A DNA stretch of 64,000 bases, taken from Promicromonospora sukumoe 327MFSha3.1 (lineage in GTDB: Bacteria > Actinomycetota > Actinomycetes > Actinomycetales > Cellulomonadaceae). Below, in pieces: positions 42,825-53,000 of the stretch. Numbering within the stretch: position 1 is the stretch's first letter; every line of letters begins with the position of its first letter. The notes beneath the pieces were generated by a model. It was not told the origin of the DNA. It worked only from the letters and a program-made list of their open reading frames with translations, and ran no database searches. The stretch lies in contig NZ_ARQM01000010.1 of NCBI RefSeq assembly GCF_000385135.1, positions 1,736,001-1,800,000 on the forward strand. Direction: 5' to 3'. Made by a program: the position numbers and the translations under genes.

Positions 42825-42931
42825 GTAGGTACCTCGGGAGGGTGGGCGCAGCCGCGCGCCGTCGGGATCGGTCCCGACGGCGCGCGACGTACGGCGGTGT
42901 GCGTTACGCGGGAGCTTCAAGCACCCGTGGG

Positions 42932-44221
42932 TCAGCTCTGCGTGGCCGCGGCCAGCTCGGACTGGTACCCGGCGAGGTCGGACGCACCGGTGGTGAACTT
43001 GCTGGTGGCGTCAGAGATCGCGTTGAGCGTCGCGACCGGGGCGGCCGCACCATGTGCCAGCGAGGAGACGATCGTGTCGTTCGCGAACGAGTCGATGGCC
43101 GTCTGCTGGTACTCCGAGAAGTCGGCGGGGTCCGCGTCGGTCCGGGCCGGGATGGAGCCCTTGGCCTTGTTGAACGCGACCTGCCCGTCGAGCGAGCCGA
43201 CGGTCTCCAGCCACGCCTTCGCGCCGTCCGGGTGCGGGGCGCCCACCGGCAGGGTGAAGGAGTCGGCCAGGAAGTCGAACACGCCGTCGGTGCCCGGGAC
43301 CGGGGCCGCGGTGAAGTCGGTGCCGAGGACCTTGTCCTGCTCCTCGAACGCCGCGACGGCCCAGTCGCCCATGACGTTGAACGCCGCGCTGCCGTCGATG
43401 ACCATCTGGGTCGCCTCGGGCCAGTCGAGACCGTCACGGTCGTCGTTGGTGTAGCTCATCAGCGTCTCGAAGTCCTCGAGCGCCGCCTTGACCTCCGGGC
43501 CCTCCCAGTCGGTCGAGCCGTCCCACAGGCCGCTGTAGGCCTCGGGGCCCAGGTCGGCGAGCAGCACCGTCTCGAGCAGGTTGACCTGCGTCCACGTCGT
43601 GCCGACCGACAGCGCCGTGACGCCTGCCTTGTCGAGCTTGTCGAGGTCCGCCATCCACGCGTCGAGGTCGTCGTACGTCGCCTCGGGGTCGACGCCGTTG
43701 TCCTCGAGCACCGTCGGGTTGGCCCAGACGACGTTCGCGCGGTGGATGTTCGACGGGATCGAGTAGATCGCGCCGTCCTCGGTGGAGAGCCGGTCGACCA
43801 GGTCGGCCGGGAAGACGTCGGTCAGGCCGAACTCGTCGTACAGGTCCGAGACGTCCTCGATCTGCGCCGCGTCGATGTAGTCCTGCAGCTCGGCGCCGGC
43901 GTGGGCCTGGAACGTGTCCGGCGGGTCCTGCGCCTGCAGACGGGTCTGCAGCAGGTCCTTCGCCGCGGAGCCGGCGCCGCCGGCGACCGCGCCGTTGACG
44001 AACTCGATGTCGGGGTGCTGCTCGTTGAACACGCCCACGAGGGCGTCGAGGCCGGCCTTCTCGGATCCGGCCGCCCACCAGGTGAACACCTCGACCTGGT
44101 CGGCGCTGCCGCTCGCGCTGCCGCCATCGCCGCCGTCACCGCTGCCGCCGCACGCGGCCAGCGTGAGACCGAGCACGGCGGCTGTCGCCACCGTCGCGGT
44201 CATCCTCTGGTTCACTCGCAT
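42932..44221 (-). CDS. Extracellular sugar-binding lipoprotein
   Basis: A 429-residue solute-binding protein of family 1 (MalE/CebE type). The lipobox is LTLAACGG, followed by a Gly/Ser/Asp linker that tethers it to the membrane. The mature part starts QVEVFTWWAAGSEKAGLDAL, and GSAAFNVMGDWAVAAF and the NKAKGSIPARTD region are typical of family 1. GAGGGA lies upstream of the ATG at 44221. It probably binds a plant or fungal oligosaccharide. It heads the operon and is divergent from the ROK regulator. Confidence 0.95.
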   Translation of the reverse strand: MRVNQRMTATVATAAVLGLTLAACGGSGDGGDGGSASGSADQVEVFTWWAAGSEKAGLDALVGVFNEQHPDIEFVNGAVAGGAGSAAKDLLQTRLQAQDPPDTFQAHAGAELQDYIDAAQIEDVSDLYDEFGLTDVFPADLVDRLSTEDGAIYSIPSNIHRANVVWANPTVLEDNGVDPEATYDDLDAWMADLDKLDKAGVTALSVGTTWTQVNLLETVLLADLGPEAYSGLWDGSTDWEGPEVKAALEDFETLMSYTNDDRDGLDWPEATQMVIDGSAAFNVMGDWAVAAFEEQDKVLGTDFTAAPVPGTDGVFDFLADSFTLPVGAPHPDGAKAWLETVGSLDGQVAFNKAKGSIPARTDADPADFSEYQQTAIDSFANDTIVSSLAHGAAAPVATLNAISDATSKFTTGASDLAGYQSELAAATQS

Positions 44222-44428
44222 CTGGGGTCCCTCAACCTTCCTCGGTCGCTGGAGCACCGGCCCTCTGCGTCGTCGTCTACGCGGCGAAGGAGTGTCTCCT
44301 CGCGCTCAGGACGGCGTCGTTCCTAGGGACCGGCCGGGCGCGCCTGTACGCCCGTGAACCCGGGTCCTATCGAACGTCCATCGAACCTTGGTGTCAAGAA
44401 GTGAACGCAAGCGTCGCTCGATCGTGAC

Positions 44429-44440
44429 CTGAACGTTCAG
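44429..44440. promoter_or_regulatory. Palindrome CTGAACGTTCAG upstream of both importers
   Basis: A perfect 12-base palindrome in the 293-base gap between the binding-protein gene (start 44221) and the ROK gene (start 44515). A second TCGAAC element lies near 44370. It is a candidate ROK operator. TACCCT at 44502-44507 lies seven bases before the ROK GTG. Confidence 0.5.
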
Positions 44441-44514
44441 TTCGTGTATCCAAAACCGTCATACCAGGCCGATTCCGGGCCGGAGCATGCCGGAAGGCGG
44501 TTACCCTGGGCGCT

Positions 44515-45699
44515 GTGCGCGCGGATCGGGTAACCCCCGGCTCGCAGACCTCACTGCGTGAGGCCAACCGAGCGAGGATCGTGAGCGCCGTCCAGCAGCG
44601 TGGCTCCCTCACGCAGATCGAGCTGGCCGGCGTCACAGGGCTGTCCCCGGCCACGATCTCCAACATCGTCAAGGAGCTCACGGTCGCGGGCGTGCTGCAC
44701 ACGTCGCAGTCGGTGCGCAACGGCCGCCGCGCCCTCCAGGTCACCCTCGCGCGCAACCTCGGCGTCGTGGCCGGCATCCGGTTCGGCATGCGGTCGCTCA
44801 ACGTGGCGCTCGCCGACGCCTCCATGCGCGTCCTGGCCGAGCAGCGCATGCCGCTCGCCCCCGACCACCGGGCCGACGCCGGGCTGCAGCGCACCGCGAT
44901 GCTGATCCGCGAGATGCTGGAGTCCGTGGAGGCCGACCCGTCCGAGCTGCTCGCCGTGGGCGTCGGCGTGCCCGCGCCCGTCGACATCCGCACCGGCCAG
45001 GTCGTCACCGTCGGCATGATGCGCGGCTGGGACGGCGTGCACGTCGACGAGATCCTCGGCGCGGAGCTCGGCGTCCCCGTCACGGCCGACAACGACTCCA
45101 CGCTCGCCGCGATCGCCGAGGCCCGGTTCGGCGCGGGAGCCGGGTACGACTCCGTCGCGTACATCCGCGTGTCCCACGGCGTGGGCGGCGGCCTCGTGCT
45201 GGGCGGCCGCGCGGTGCACGGCCGGTCCGGCGTCGCCGGCGAGATCGGCCACGTGTCCGTGGACGAGAACGGGCCCGTGTGCCGCTGCGGCAACCGCGGC
45301 TGCCTCGAGATGCTCGTGGGCGCCACCAGCCTGCTCGCCATGCTCCCGCCCGAGGCCGGGCACCTCACCCTCGCCGACCTGGTCACCCGGGCGCAGGACG
45401 GCGACGCCGGGTCCCGCCGCGTCGTGTTCGACGCCGGCCGCCACCTCGGCGTGGCGCTGGCCAACCTGTGCAACCTGGTGGACCCCGACGTCGTCGTGAT
45501 CGGCGGCAAGCTCGCCGAGGCCGGCGACCTGCTCCTCGAGCCGCTGCGCACCTCCCTCGGCCAGCGGGTCGTGGCGACGTCGCGCGGCCCCGTCGAGGTG
45601 GTCCCGTCCACCCTCGGGGCCGACGCCGGGGTGCGCGGCGCGCTGGCCGCCGCCCTGGACCAGGCCCGGATGTTCGGCTCCCTCGGGGTGGTCTCATGA
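44515..45699 (+). CDS. ROK-family transcriptional regulator
   Basis: A 394-residue ROK/NagC-type repressor. The N-terminal winged helix is SLTQIELAGVTGLSPATISNIVKEL. The sugar-kinase-like domain has VTADNDSTLAAIAEARFG, GVAGEIGHVSV and the zinc motif CRCGNRGCLE. It lies exactly between two sugar importers on opposite strands and is coupled by ATGA overlap to the binding-protein gene downstream, so it can sense the imported sugar and control both. The GTG start sits seven bases after TACCCT. Confidence 0.93.
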   Translation: MRADRVTPGSQTSLREANRARIVSAVQQRGSLTQIELAGVTGLSPATISNIVKELTVAGVLHTSQSVRNGRRALQVTLARNLGVVAGIRFGMRSLNVALADASMRVLAEQRMPLAPDHRADAGLQRTAMLIREMLESVEADPSELLAVGVGVPAPVDIRTGQVVTVGMMRGWDGVHVDEILGAELGVPVTADNDSTLAAIAEARFGAGAGYDSVAYIRVSHGVGGGLVLGGRAVHGRSGVAGEIGHVSVDENGPVCRCGNRGCLEMLVGATSLLAMLPPEAGHLTLADLVTRAQDGDAGSRRVVFDAGRHLGVALANLCNLVDPDVVVIGGKLAEAGDLLLEPLRTSLGQRVVATSRGPVEVVPSTLGADAGVRGALAAALDQARMFGSLGVVS

Positions 45700-46949
45700 G
45701 TCTTGTGTCTCGCGCCGTGCCCCGCTCCGCGGCCGGGAACCTGCCCCGGTCGCGCCGCCGCGCCGGGGCCCTGCTCGCGGCGGGCGTCGCGCTCGCCGTC
45801 GGGCTGGGCGGGTGCTCGGCCGGCGGTACCGGACCGGCGGGTGGCACGGCCGGCGGCGCCGGCTCCGCGCCCTACGAGGGCACGATCGGGCTGCTGCTGC
45901 CGGAGGCGCAGACCGCCCGGTACGAGGCGTCCGACCACCCCACGTTCGTGGCCGTGGCCGGCCGCCGCTGCCCCGGCTGCACCGTGCTGTACGCCAACGC
46001 CGGCCAGGACGCCGCCGCGCAGCTCCAGCAGGCCGAGTCGATGCTCGCCCAGGGCGCCCGGGTGCTGGTGCTCGACGCCGTCGACACCGTGGCCGCCGCG
46101 GGGATCATCGCGCAGGCCAAGCGGCTGGGAGCCGAGGTGATCGCCTACGATCGGTTCGTGGACGGCGCGGACTACTACGTGTCGTACGACTACGAGTTCA
46201 TCGGCTTCCTGCTGGGCTCGGCACTTGCCGGTGCGGTCACGGAACGAGACGCTGAGAAGGACGCCGGCGGGGGGACCGGCACCGAGACCGGCGCCACCAC
46301 CGAGACCGACGCCGACCCGGGCACGGGAGGAGCCGACGGGACCGCGGACGACGACCGGCCGGGAGTGCTGCTGGTGCACGGCTCGGCCACCGAACCCAAC
46401 GCGCTGGCCATCGCCGCCGGCACCCGCCGCGCCCTCGAAGGAGAGGACATCGACGTGCTCGCCGAGTACTACACGCCCGACTGGAGCCCGGACAAGGCCA
46501 CCGAGTGGACCGAGGCCATGCTCACCCGGTTCCCCGGTCAGGTCGACGGCGTGCTCGCCGCCAACGACGGCATCGCGGGCGGCGCGATCGCCGCGGCCAA
46601 GGCCGCGGGCCTCGACCCCGTGCCGGTCACGACGGGGCAGGACGGCGAGCTGGCCGCGGTGCAGCGCATCATCTCGGGCGACCAGTTCATGACGGTCTAC
46701 AAGGCGACCGACCAGCAGGCCCAGACCGCCGCGGAGCTCGCGGTGCGCGTGCTGCGCGGCGAGGAGCCGCGCACCACCGCCGTCATCCAGGGCGTGCCCA
46801 CCGTGCTCCTGGCGCCCCGCGCCGTGGGCGCCGCCGACGTGCAGCACGTGATCGTCGACGGGCACGTCTACACCACGGACGAGATCTGCGTGCCCGCCTA
46901 CCGGGACGCGTGCGAGCGCGCGGGCCTGATCGGGGAGGGCGCCCGATGA
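45696..46949 (+). CDS. Xylose/ribose-type sugar-binding lipoprotein
   Basis: A 417-residue periplasmic-binding-protein type 1 lipoprotein. The lipobox is VGLGGCSAGG. The mature sequence starts EGTIGLLLPEAQTARYEASD and contains VIAYDRFVDGADYYVSYD and VLAANDGIAGGAIAAAKAAG, close to XylF/ChvE proteins. A Gly/Thr/Asp/Glu-rich insert of about 40 residues (TERDAEKDAGGGTGTETGA and onward) interrupts the hinge region and is absent from usual 330-360 residue relatives. First transport gene of an operon joined by ATGA overlaps at both ends. Confidence 0.92.
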   Translation: MSLVSRAVPRSAAGNLPRSRRRAGALLAAGVALAVGLGGCSAGGTGPAGGTAGGAGSAPYEGTIGLLLPEAQTARYEASDHPTFVAVAGRRCPGCTVLYANAGQDAAAQLQQAESMLAQGARVLVLDAVDTVAAAGIIAQAKRLGAEVIAYDRFVDGADYYVSYDYEFIGFLLGSALAGAVTERDAEKDAGGGTGTETGATTETDADPGTGGADGTADDDRPGVLLVHGSATEPNALAIAAGTRRALEGEDIDVLAEYYTPDWSPDKATEWTEAMLTRFPGQVDGVLAANDGIAGGAIAAAKAAGLDPVPVTTGQDGELAAVQRIISGDQFMTVYKATDQQAQTAAELAVRVLRGEEPRTTAVIQGVPTVLLAPRAVGAADVQHVIVDGHVYTTDEICVPAYRDACERAGLIGEGAR

Positions 46950-47722
46950 GCGCCCCCGTGCTGTCCCTGCGCGGCGTCTCCAAGCGGTTCGGCGGCGTCC
47001 GGGCCCTGGTCGACGTCGACGCCGACGTGCACGAGCACGAGGTGCTCGCCGTCGTCGGCGACAACGGGGCCGGCAAGTCCACGCTCGCGGGCGTCCTCGC
47101 GGGCGCGTACCGGCCTGACGCCGGGCAGGTGCTGCTCGAGGGCCGGCCCGTGGTGCTCGACTCCCCGGCCGCCGCCCGGGCGCTCGGCATCGCCGCGGTG
47201 TTCCAGGAGCTCGCGCTCGTGGACGACCTCGACGTCGTGGAGAACCTGTTCCTCGGGCACGAGACGCGGCGCGGCCCGCTCCTGGACGAGGTAGCCATGG
47301 AGCGCGAGGCGTGGCGCCTGCTCGACCAGCTCGCTGCCAGCGTGCCCAGCGTGCGCGACCCGGTCCGCAGCCTGTCCGGCGGGCAGCGCCAGACCGTCGC
47401 CGTCGCCCGCGCGCTGCTCGGGTCGCCGCGCGTCGTCGTGCTGGACGAGCCGACCGCCTCGCTCGGCATGCGCCAGACCGCCGAGGTGCTCAACCTGATC
47501 GTGCGGCTGCGCGAGCGCGGGCACGCCGTCGTCCTGGTCAGCCACCAGGCCGGCGACCTGCAGGCCGTCGCCGACCGCATCCTCGTGCTGCGGCTCGGCC
47601 GCGTGCACGACGTCTTCGACGGCGACGCCTCCTACGAGGACCTGCTTGCCGCGATGACCGGCGCGGTGCGCCCCGGGGCCCGCAACCAGCGCGCCGACTC
47701 GGGCCGGGCGGTGCGCCGATGA
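46946..47722 (+). CDS. Sugar ABC transporter ATPase, single-domain XylG/FrcA type
   Basis: A 258-residue ATPase with Walker A GDNGAGKSTLAG, signature LSGGQRQTVAVARAL, Walker B VVVLDEPTASLG and the switch histidine in VLVSHQ. Classical XylG or RbsA proteins carry two ATPase domains in about 500 residues; this one has one, like FrcA, so it should work as a homodimer. ATGA overlaps connect it to both neighbours. Confidence 0.95.
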   Translation: MSAPVLSLRGVSKRFGGVRALVDVDADVHEHEVLAVVGDNGAGKSTLAGVLAGAYRPDAGQVLLEGRPVVLDSPAAARALGIAAVFQELALVDDLDVVENLFLGHETRRGPLLDEVAMEREAWRLLDQLAASVPSVRDPVRSLSGGQRQTVAVARALLGSPRVVVLDEPTASLGMRQTAEVLNLIVRLRERGHAVVLVSHQAGDLQAVADRILVLRLGRVHDVFDGDASYEDLLAAMTGAVRPGARNQRADSGRAVRR

Positions 47723-48897
47723 CCGCGCAGTCCGGCCTGACCGGCGCTGTCTGGCAGCGGGTGCGCGGCGGCAACAGCCTGCTCCCGATCCTCGCGGCGC
47801 TCGTGGTCATCTGGCTCGTGATGGGCGCCGTCAACCCCGCGTTCCTCGCGCCCGAGAACCTGGTCAACCTCACGCTGCAGAGCGCCCCCGTGGGCGTGAT
47901 CGCCCTCGGCGTCGTGCTGGTGCTGCTGGTCGGCCAGATCGACCTGTCCGTCGGGTCGGTCAGCGGGCTCGCCGCGGCCGTGGTCGCCGTCGGCTCCGTG
48001 AACCTCGGCTGGCCCGTCGCGCTCGCGATCCTCGCGGCGCTGGCCTGCGGCGTCGTCGTCGGTCTCGGGTACGGCGCGCTCTCGACGCGGCTGGGGCTGC
48101 CGAGCTTCGTGTTCACGCTGGCCGGGCTGCTGTTCCTGGCCGGCGTGCAGCTGCGCGTGCTCGGGCCGATGGGCTCGATCAACCTGCCGTTCGAGTCGTG
48201 GTTCGTGCGCTCGGTGCAGCAGGGCTTCCTCTCGCCGGTAGCCGCCTGGACGCTGGTCGCGCTCGTGGTCGTCACCGTGGCGGTGGTCCAGGTCGTGGCC
48301 CGGGCCCGACGGCGGCGCGCGGACCTGCCCTGCGCGAGCGTGCCCCAGATCCTGGTGCGCACCCTCGTGCTGGCCGCGGTGCTCTCCGCGATCGCGGCCT
48401 ACCTCGGCACCGCGCGCGGCATCGGGTACTCCGTGGTGCTGTTCGCCGCGCTGGTCGTGGTCACCGACGTGCTGCTGCGCCGCACGCGGTGGGGCCGGTC
48501 GGTGCGCGCCGTGGGCGGCGACCGGCGGGCGGCGATGCTCGCTGGCGTGCCCGTGCAGCGCACGGTCGTGCTGTGCTTCGTCGCGTGCTCCACCCTGGCC
48601 GCGCTCGGCGGGGTGCTCGCGGCGGGCCGGCTGGGCGCCGCGAACCAGGGCACCGGGGGAGCGGACACCTACCTCGTGGCCATCGCCGCCGCGGTGATCG
48701 GCGGCACGAGCCTGTTCGGCGGGCGCGGCAGCGCATGGTCGGCGGTGCTCGGCGTGCTGGTCATCCAGTCCATCGCCAACGGGCTCACGCTGATGAACGT
48801 GGACCAGGCCGCGCGGTACATGGTCACCGGCGCGGTCCTGCTGCTGGCGATCATCATCGACATGCTGATGCGCAAGCGACGGGAGGGCCTGACGTGA
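47719..48897 (+). CDS. Sugar ABC transporter permease, XylH/RbsC type
   Basis: A 392-residue permease with about ten transmembrane helices. VLLVGQIDLSVGSVSGLAAAV and AAVIGGTSLFGGRG are hallmarks of the RbsC/XylH family. The long cytoplasmic loop RARRRRADLPCASVPQ matches XylH-like members. It completes a XylFGH-like importer for a monosaccharide, most probably a pentose or hexose; specificity is not readable. Confidence 0.95.
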   Translation: MTAQSGLTGAVWQRVRGGNSLLPILAALVVIWLVMGAVNPAFLAPENLVNLTLQSAPVGVIALGVVLVLLVGQIDLSVGSVSGLAAAVVAVGSVNLGWPVALAILAALACGVVVGLGYGALSTRLGLPSFVFTLAGLLFLAGVQLRVLGPMGSINLPFESWFVRSVQQGFLSPVAAWTLVALVVVTVAVVQVVARARRRRADLPCASVPQILVRTLVLAAVLSAIAAYLGTARGIGYSVVLFAALVVVTDVLLRRTRWGRSVRAVGGDRRAAMLAGVPVQRTVVLCFVACSTLAALGGVLAAGRLGAANQGTGGADTYLVAIAAAVIGGTSLFGGRGSAWSAVLGVLVIQSIANGLTLMNVDQAARYMVTGAVLLLAIIIDMLMRKRREGLT

Positions 48898-49898
48898 TGC
48901 GTCGTCCGACGCTGGCGGTGGTGGCGCAGGCCGCCGGGGTGAGCCTGAAGACCGCCTCCCGGGTGCTCAACGGCGAGCCCAACGTGGCCTCGGCCACCCG
49001 GGAGCGCGTGCAGGACGCCGCGGCGTCGCTGGGTTTCAGGCGCAACGCCGTGGCCGCCGACCTGGCCCGGGGCGGCCTGTCCCGCCTGGTCGGGTTCATC
49101 ACCGGCGACCTGGCCAACGAGTTCTACTCCGCGCTGGCCAGCGGCATCGAGCGCGAGCTGCGGGAGCACGGGCTGCAGCTCCTGACGGCGTCGTCCGACG
49201 AGGACCCTGACCGCGAGGCGTCGCTGACCGGCGAGCTCATCGAACGCCGCGTCGGCGCGCTGATCGTCACGCCCGCCGGGGCCGACCAGTCGGCGCTGCG
49301 CTCCGAGATCGCCGCGGGTCTGCCCGTGGTGGTCGTGGACCGGCCCGCTGCCGGGATGGACGTCGACACCGTGGTCATCGACAACCGCGGCGGCACGCGG
49401 GCCGCCGTCGCGCACCTGCTGGCCCACGGGCACCGCCGCATCGGGTTCGTCGGCGACGAGCCGCACCTGTGGACCTACCAGGAGCGCAGCGCCGAGTTCC
49501 TCGCTGCGATGGCGGAGGCCGGCGTGCCCGACGCGCAGCGGCTGGTCCGCTCCGGCGCGCACGACGCCGCGGCCGCCCGCGGCCTGGCGCTGGAGCTGCT
49601 CGGCGCGCCCGAGCCGCCCACCGCGATCCTCGCCGCGAACAACCGGGCCACCGTCGGCACCCTCCAGGCGCTGCGCGACATCCCGGGCGGGGCGGACGTC
49701 GCCGTGGTCGGGTTCGACGACTTCGAACTCGCCGACCTGCTCGGTATCACCGTCGTGGCCTACGACGCCGTCGAGATGGGCCGCCGCGCCGCCGAGCTCG
49801 CCGTCGCGCGGTCCGCCGACCCGGACCGCACGGTCGAGCAGGTCGTGCTGCCCACCCGGGTCGTCACCCGGGGCAGCGGCGAGCGGCCGCCGCGCTGA
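48897..49898 (+). CDS. LacI-family regulator closing the importer operon
   Basis: A 333-residue LacI protein: HTH TLAVVAQAAGVSLKTASRVLN, hinge LARGGLSRLVGFI, sensor motifs ILAANNRATVG and VVGFDDFELAD. It overlaps the permease stop by TGATG (a GTG one codon upstream is possible). It stands directly before the GH92 gene, whose promoter carries a perfect GACAGCGCTGTC at +1, the class of operator LacI proteins bind. It is the best candidate regulator for that gene and perhaps for the glycosidase at 5283. Confidence 0.93.
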   Translation: MRRPTLAVVAQAAGVSLKTASRVLNGEPNVASATRERVQDAAASLGFRRNAVAADLARGGLSRLVGFITGDLANEFYSALASGIERELREHGLQLLTASSDEDPDREASLTGELIERRVGALIVTPAGADQSALRSEIAAGLPVVVVDRPAAGMDVDTVVIDNRGGTRAAVAHLLAHGHRRIGFVGDEPHLWTYQERSAEFLAAMAEAGVPDAQRLVRSGAHDAAAARGLALELLGAPEPPTAILAANNRATVGTLQALRDIPGGADVAVVGFDDFELADLLGITVVAYDAVEMGRRAAELAVARSADPDRTVEQVVLPTRVVTRGSGERPPR

Positions 49899-49962
49899 CC
49901 TGACCGGGCGGCGCCGGCCGGGCTGACCGGGCAGGGCTGACCGGGCAGGGCCGGCCCACCCG

Positions 49963-50012
49963 TTGACACCGGGCCTGGCCTGCACCTACGTTCGGCACGC
50001 GACAGCGCTGTC
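49963..50012 (+). promoter_or_regulatory. GH92 promoter with palindromic operator
   Basis: TTGACA at 49963-49968, an 18-base spacer and TACGTT at 49987-49992 make a strong promoter. The perfect palindrome GACAGCGCTGTC at 50001-50012 starts at about +1. The layout matches 5214-5262. The bases before it (49899-49950) are degenerate GGGCTGACCGGGCA repeats. Confidence 0.75.
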
Positions 50013-50033
50013 AGCCGACGAGGGAGACCACCC

Positions 50034-53000
50034 ATGTCCATAGTCACCGGCCGAGCCAGATCCCGGCAGGCGGCCGCCGCTCTCTCAGGAGCGCTCGCCC
50101 TGCTGCTCGCGGTGCCCTCGGGCGCCGCGCTGGCCGCACCCGTAGCGACCGCGCCGGGCGGGAGCGCCGGCGGCGACTTCGCCACCTCCTTCGAGGCCGA
50201 CGACGCCGCGCCGCTGGAGAGCACGCCGGCCGAGCGCGGCGGCGCCCCGTGGCAGGAGAACGTCGGCGAGTTCGTCGTCGGCCTGCCGGGCAGCGTGCTG
50301 GACCGGGTGTCCGCCGTCGCGGCCAGCGCGGAGAACCTGCCGAACGAGGGCGCGGCCAACCTCGCGGACGCGTCGTCTGCCACCAAGTGGCTCACGTTCG
50401 CGAGCACGGGCTGGGTCACCTACGAGATGACCGAGCCCACCACGGTCACGGCGTACGCGCTGACCTCCGCGAACGACTTCGCCGACCGCGACCCGCGCGC
50501 CTGGACGCTGCAGGGCTCCACGGACGGCGAGACCTGGGAGACGATCGACGAGCGCGCCGACGCCCAGTTCGCCGACCGGTTCGAGCAGCAGACGTTCGAG
50601 CTCGACGCGCCGTCGGCGGCCTACACGTGGTTCCGGCTGGACGTGACGCAGAACCGCGGCGCGGGCATCGTGCAGCTCGCCGACTGGGACCTCTCGGCAG
50701 ACCTCTCCGAGCAGCCCGCGGACCAGCCGATGACCACCGCCGTCGGCTCCGGGCCCACCACCGTGGACTTCACGAACAAGAAGGACGTCGGCTTCACCGG
50801 CACCGCCTCCCTGCGGTACGACGGCGGCCACCAGGCCGACGGCGCGGCGCACGCGACCAACGTGCTGTACGACGACGTCGACGTCCGCGTGGGGCGCGAC
50901 ACCCGCCTGAGCTGGAAGATCTTCCCCGAGCTGCTCGGCGACCTGGAGTACCCGTCCACCTACGCGAGCGTGGACCTGCGCTTCACCGACGGCACGTACC
51001 TGTCCGACCTCGACGCGCGCGACGCGCACGGCACGGCCGCGACGGCCGCCGGGCAGGGCGCGGGCAAGATCCTGTACGCCGACCAGTGGAACTCCGTGCG
51101 CGTCGACCTCGGGTCCGTGGCGCGCGGCAAGACCGTCGACCAGGTGCTGCTCGGCTACGACAACGACGGCGGCTCGGCCGCCACGAAGTTCGCGGGCTGG
51201 CTGGACGACGTCGCCATCGAGGCGAAGCCGGAGCGCGTCGACGGGCGCAGCCTGACCAACTACGTGGACACGCGCCGCGGCACGCTGTCGAGCGGGTCGT
51301 TCTCGCGCGGCAACAACGTGCCGGCCACGGCCGTGCCGAACGGCTTCAACTTCTGGACGCCGATGACCAACGCGTCCTCGCAGAGCTGGCTGTACGAGTA
51401 CCAGGCCGCGAACGACGAGCAGAACCGCCCGGTGCTCCAGGGCATCGGTATCTCGCACGAGCCCAGCCCCTGGATGGGCGACCGCAACCAGCTCGCCTTC
51501 CAGCCGGCCACGGGAGCGGGGGTGCCCGACGGCGGCCTGGAGGCGCGCGGGCTGGCGTTCGACCACGCCGACGAGACCGCGCGGCCCGACTACTACGCCG
51601 TGACGTTCGCGGACGGGACCAAGGCTGAGGTGACGCCGACGGACCACGCGGCGGTCCTGCGGTACACGTTCCCTGCGGATGCCTCCGGCCCCGGCCACGT
51701 GCTCGTCGACCGCGTCGCCGGATCCTCGAAGCTGTCGTTCGACGCCACGACGGGCGAGCTGAGCGGCTGGGTCGAGAACGGCAGCGGCCTGTCCGTGGGC
51801 CGCACCCGCATGTATGTGTCGGGCACGTTCGACCGCGCGCCGTCGGCCGTGGGCGAGGCGGCCGGCGACCGGGCCGGCGCCCGGTACGCGACCTTCGACA
51901 CCGGCAAGGACCGCACCGTCGAGCTGCGCGTGGCCACCTCGTTCATCGGGCTGGACCAGGCGCGCGCCAACCTCGGCCTGGAGGTCACGGGCCGGTCCTT
52001 CGACAAGGTCCAGCGCGCCGCCGAGCGGCAGTGGAACGACCGGCTCGGCGTCATCGAGACGCAGGGCGGCAGCGAGGACGAGCTGGTCACGCTCTACTCG
52101 AACCTCTACCGGCTCAACCTCTACCCGAACTCGCAGTTCGAGAACACCGGCACGGCCAAGCGGCCCGTGTACGAGTACGCGAGCCCCGTGACCGCGCCGT
52201 CCGGCGAGGCGACCGACACCGCGACGAACGCGAAGATCACGGACGGCAAGATCTACGTCAACAACGGGTTCTGGGACACCTACCGCACGGCCTGGCCCGC
52301 GTACTCGTTCCTGTACCCGGACGTCGCGAAGGAGCTGGTGGACGGGTTCGTGCAGCAGTACCGCGACGGCGGCTGGATCGCCCGCTGGTCCTCGCCGGGT
52401 TATGCCGACCTGATGACGGGCACCTCGTCCGACGTCGCGTTCGCCGACGCCTACCTCAAGGGCTCCCTGCCCACCGACAAGGCGCTCGACGCCTACGACG
52501 CGGCCCTGAAGAACGGCACCGTGGCCCCGCCGAACAACGCGGTGGGCCGCAAGGGCCTGGAGACCTCGCCGTTCCTCGGCTTCACGCCCGAGAGCACCCA
52601 CGAGTCCGTCTCCTGGGGCCTGGAGGGGCTGATCAACGACTTCGGCATCGGCAACATGGCCGCGGCGCTCGCCGAGGACCGTCGGGTGCCGCGGGAGCGG
52701 CGCGCGACCCTGCGCGAGGAGTCGGCCTACTTCCTGGAGCGCGCCACGCACTACGGCGAGCTCTTCGACCCGGAGGTCGACTTCTTCCAGCCCCGGCACG
52801 CCGACGGCTCGTTCCTGAACGCTCCGGACGAGTACGACCCGCGCACGTGGGGCGGCGGCTACACCGAGACCAGCGGCTGGAACTTCTCGTTCCACGCGCC
52901 GCAGGACCCGCGCGGCCTCGGCAACCTCTACGGCGGGCAGGACGGCCTGGAGGCCAAGCTCGACGAGTTCTTCGCCACGCCCGAGGACGCCACGCACACC

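Noticed and set aside
49899-49950. Possible small gene or array in GGGCTGACCGGGCA repeats
   Set aside because: Units are short and degenerate and no frame with a ribosome site is present.
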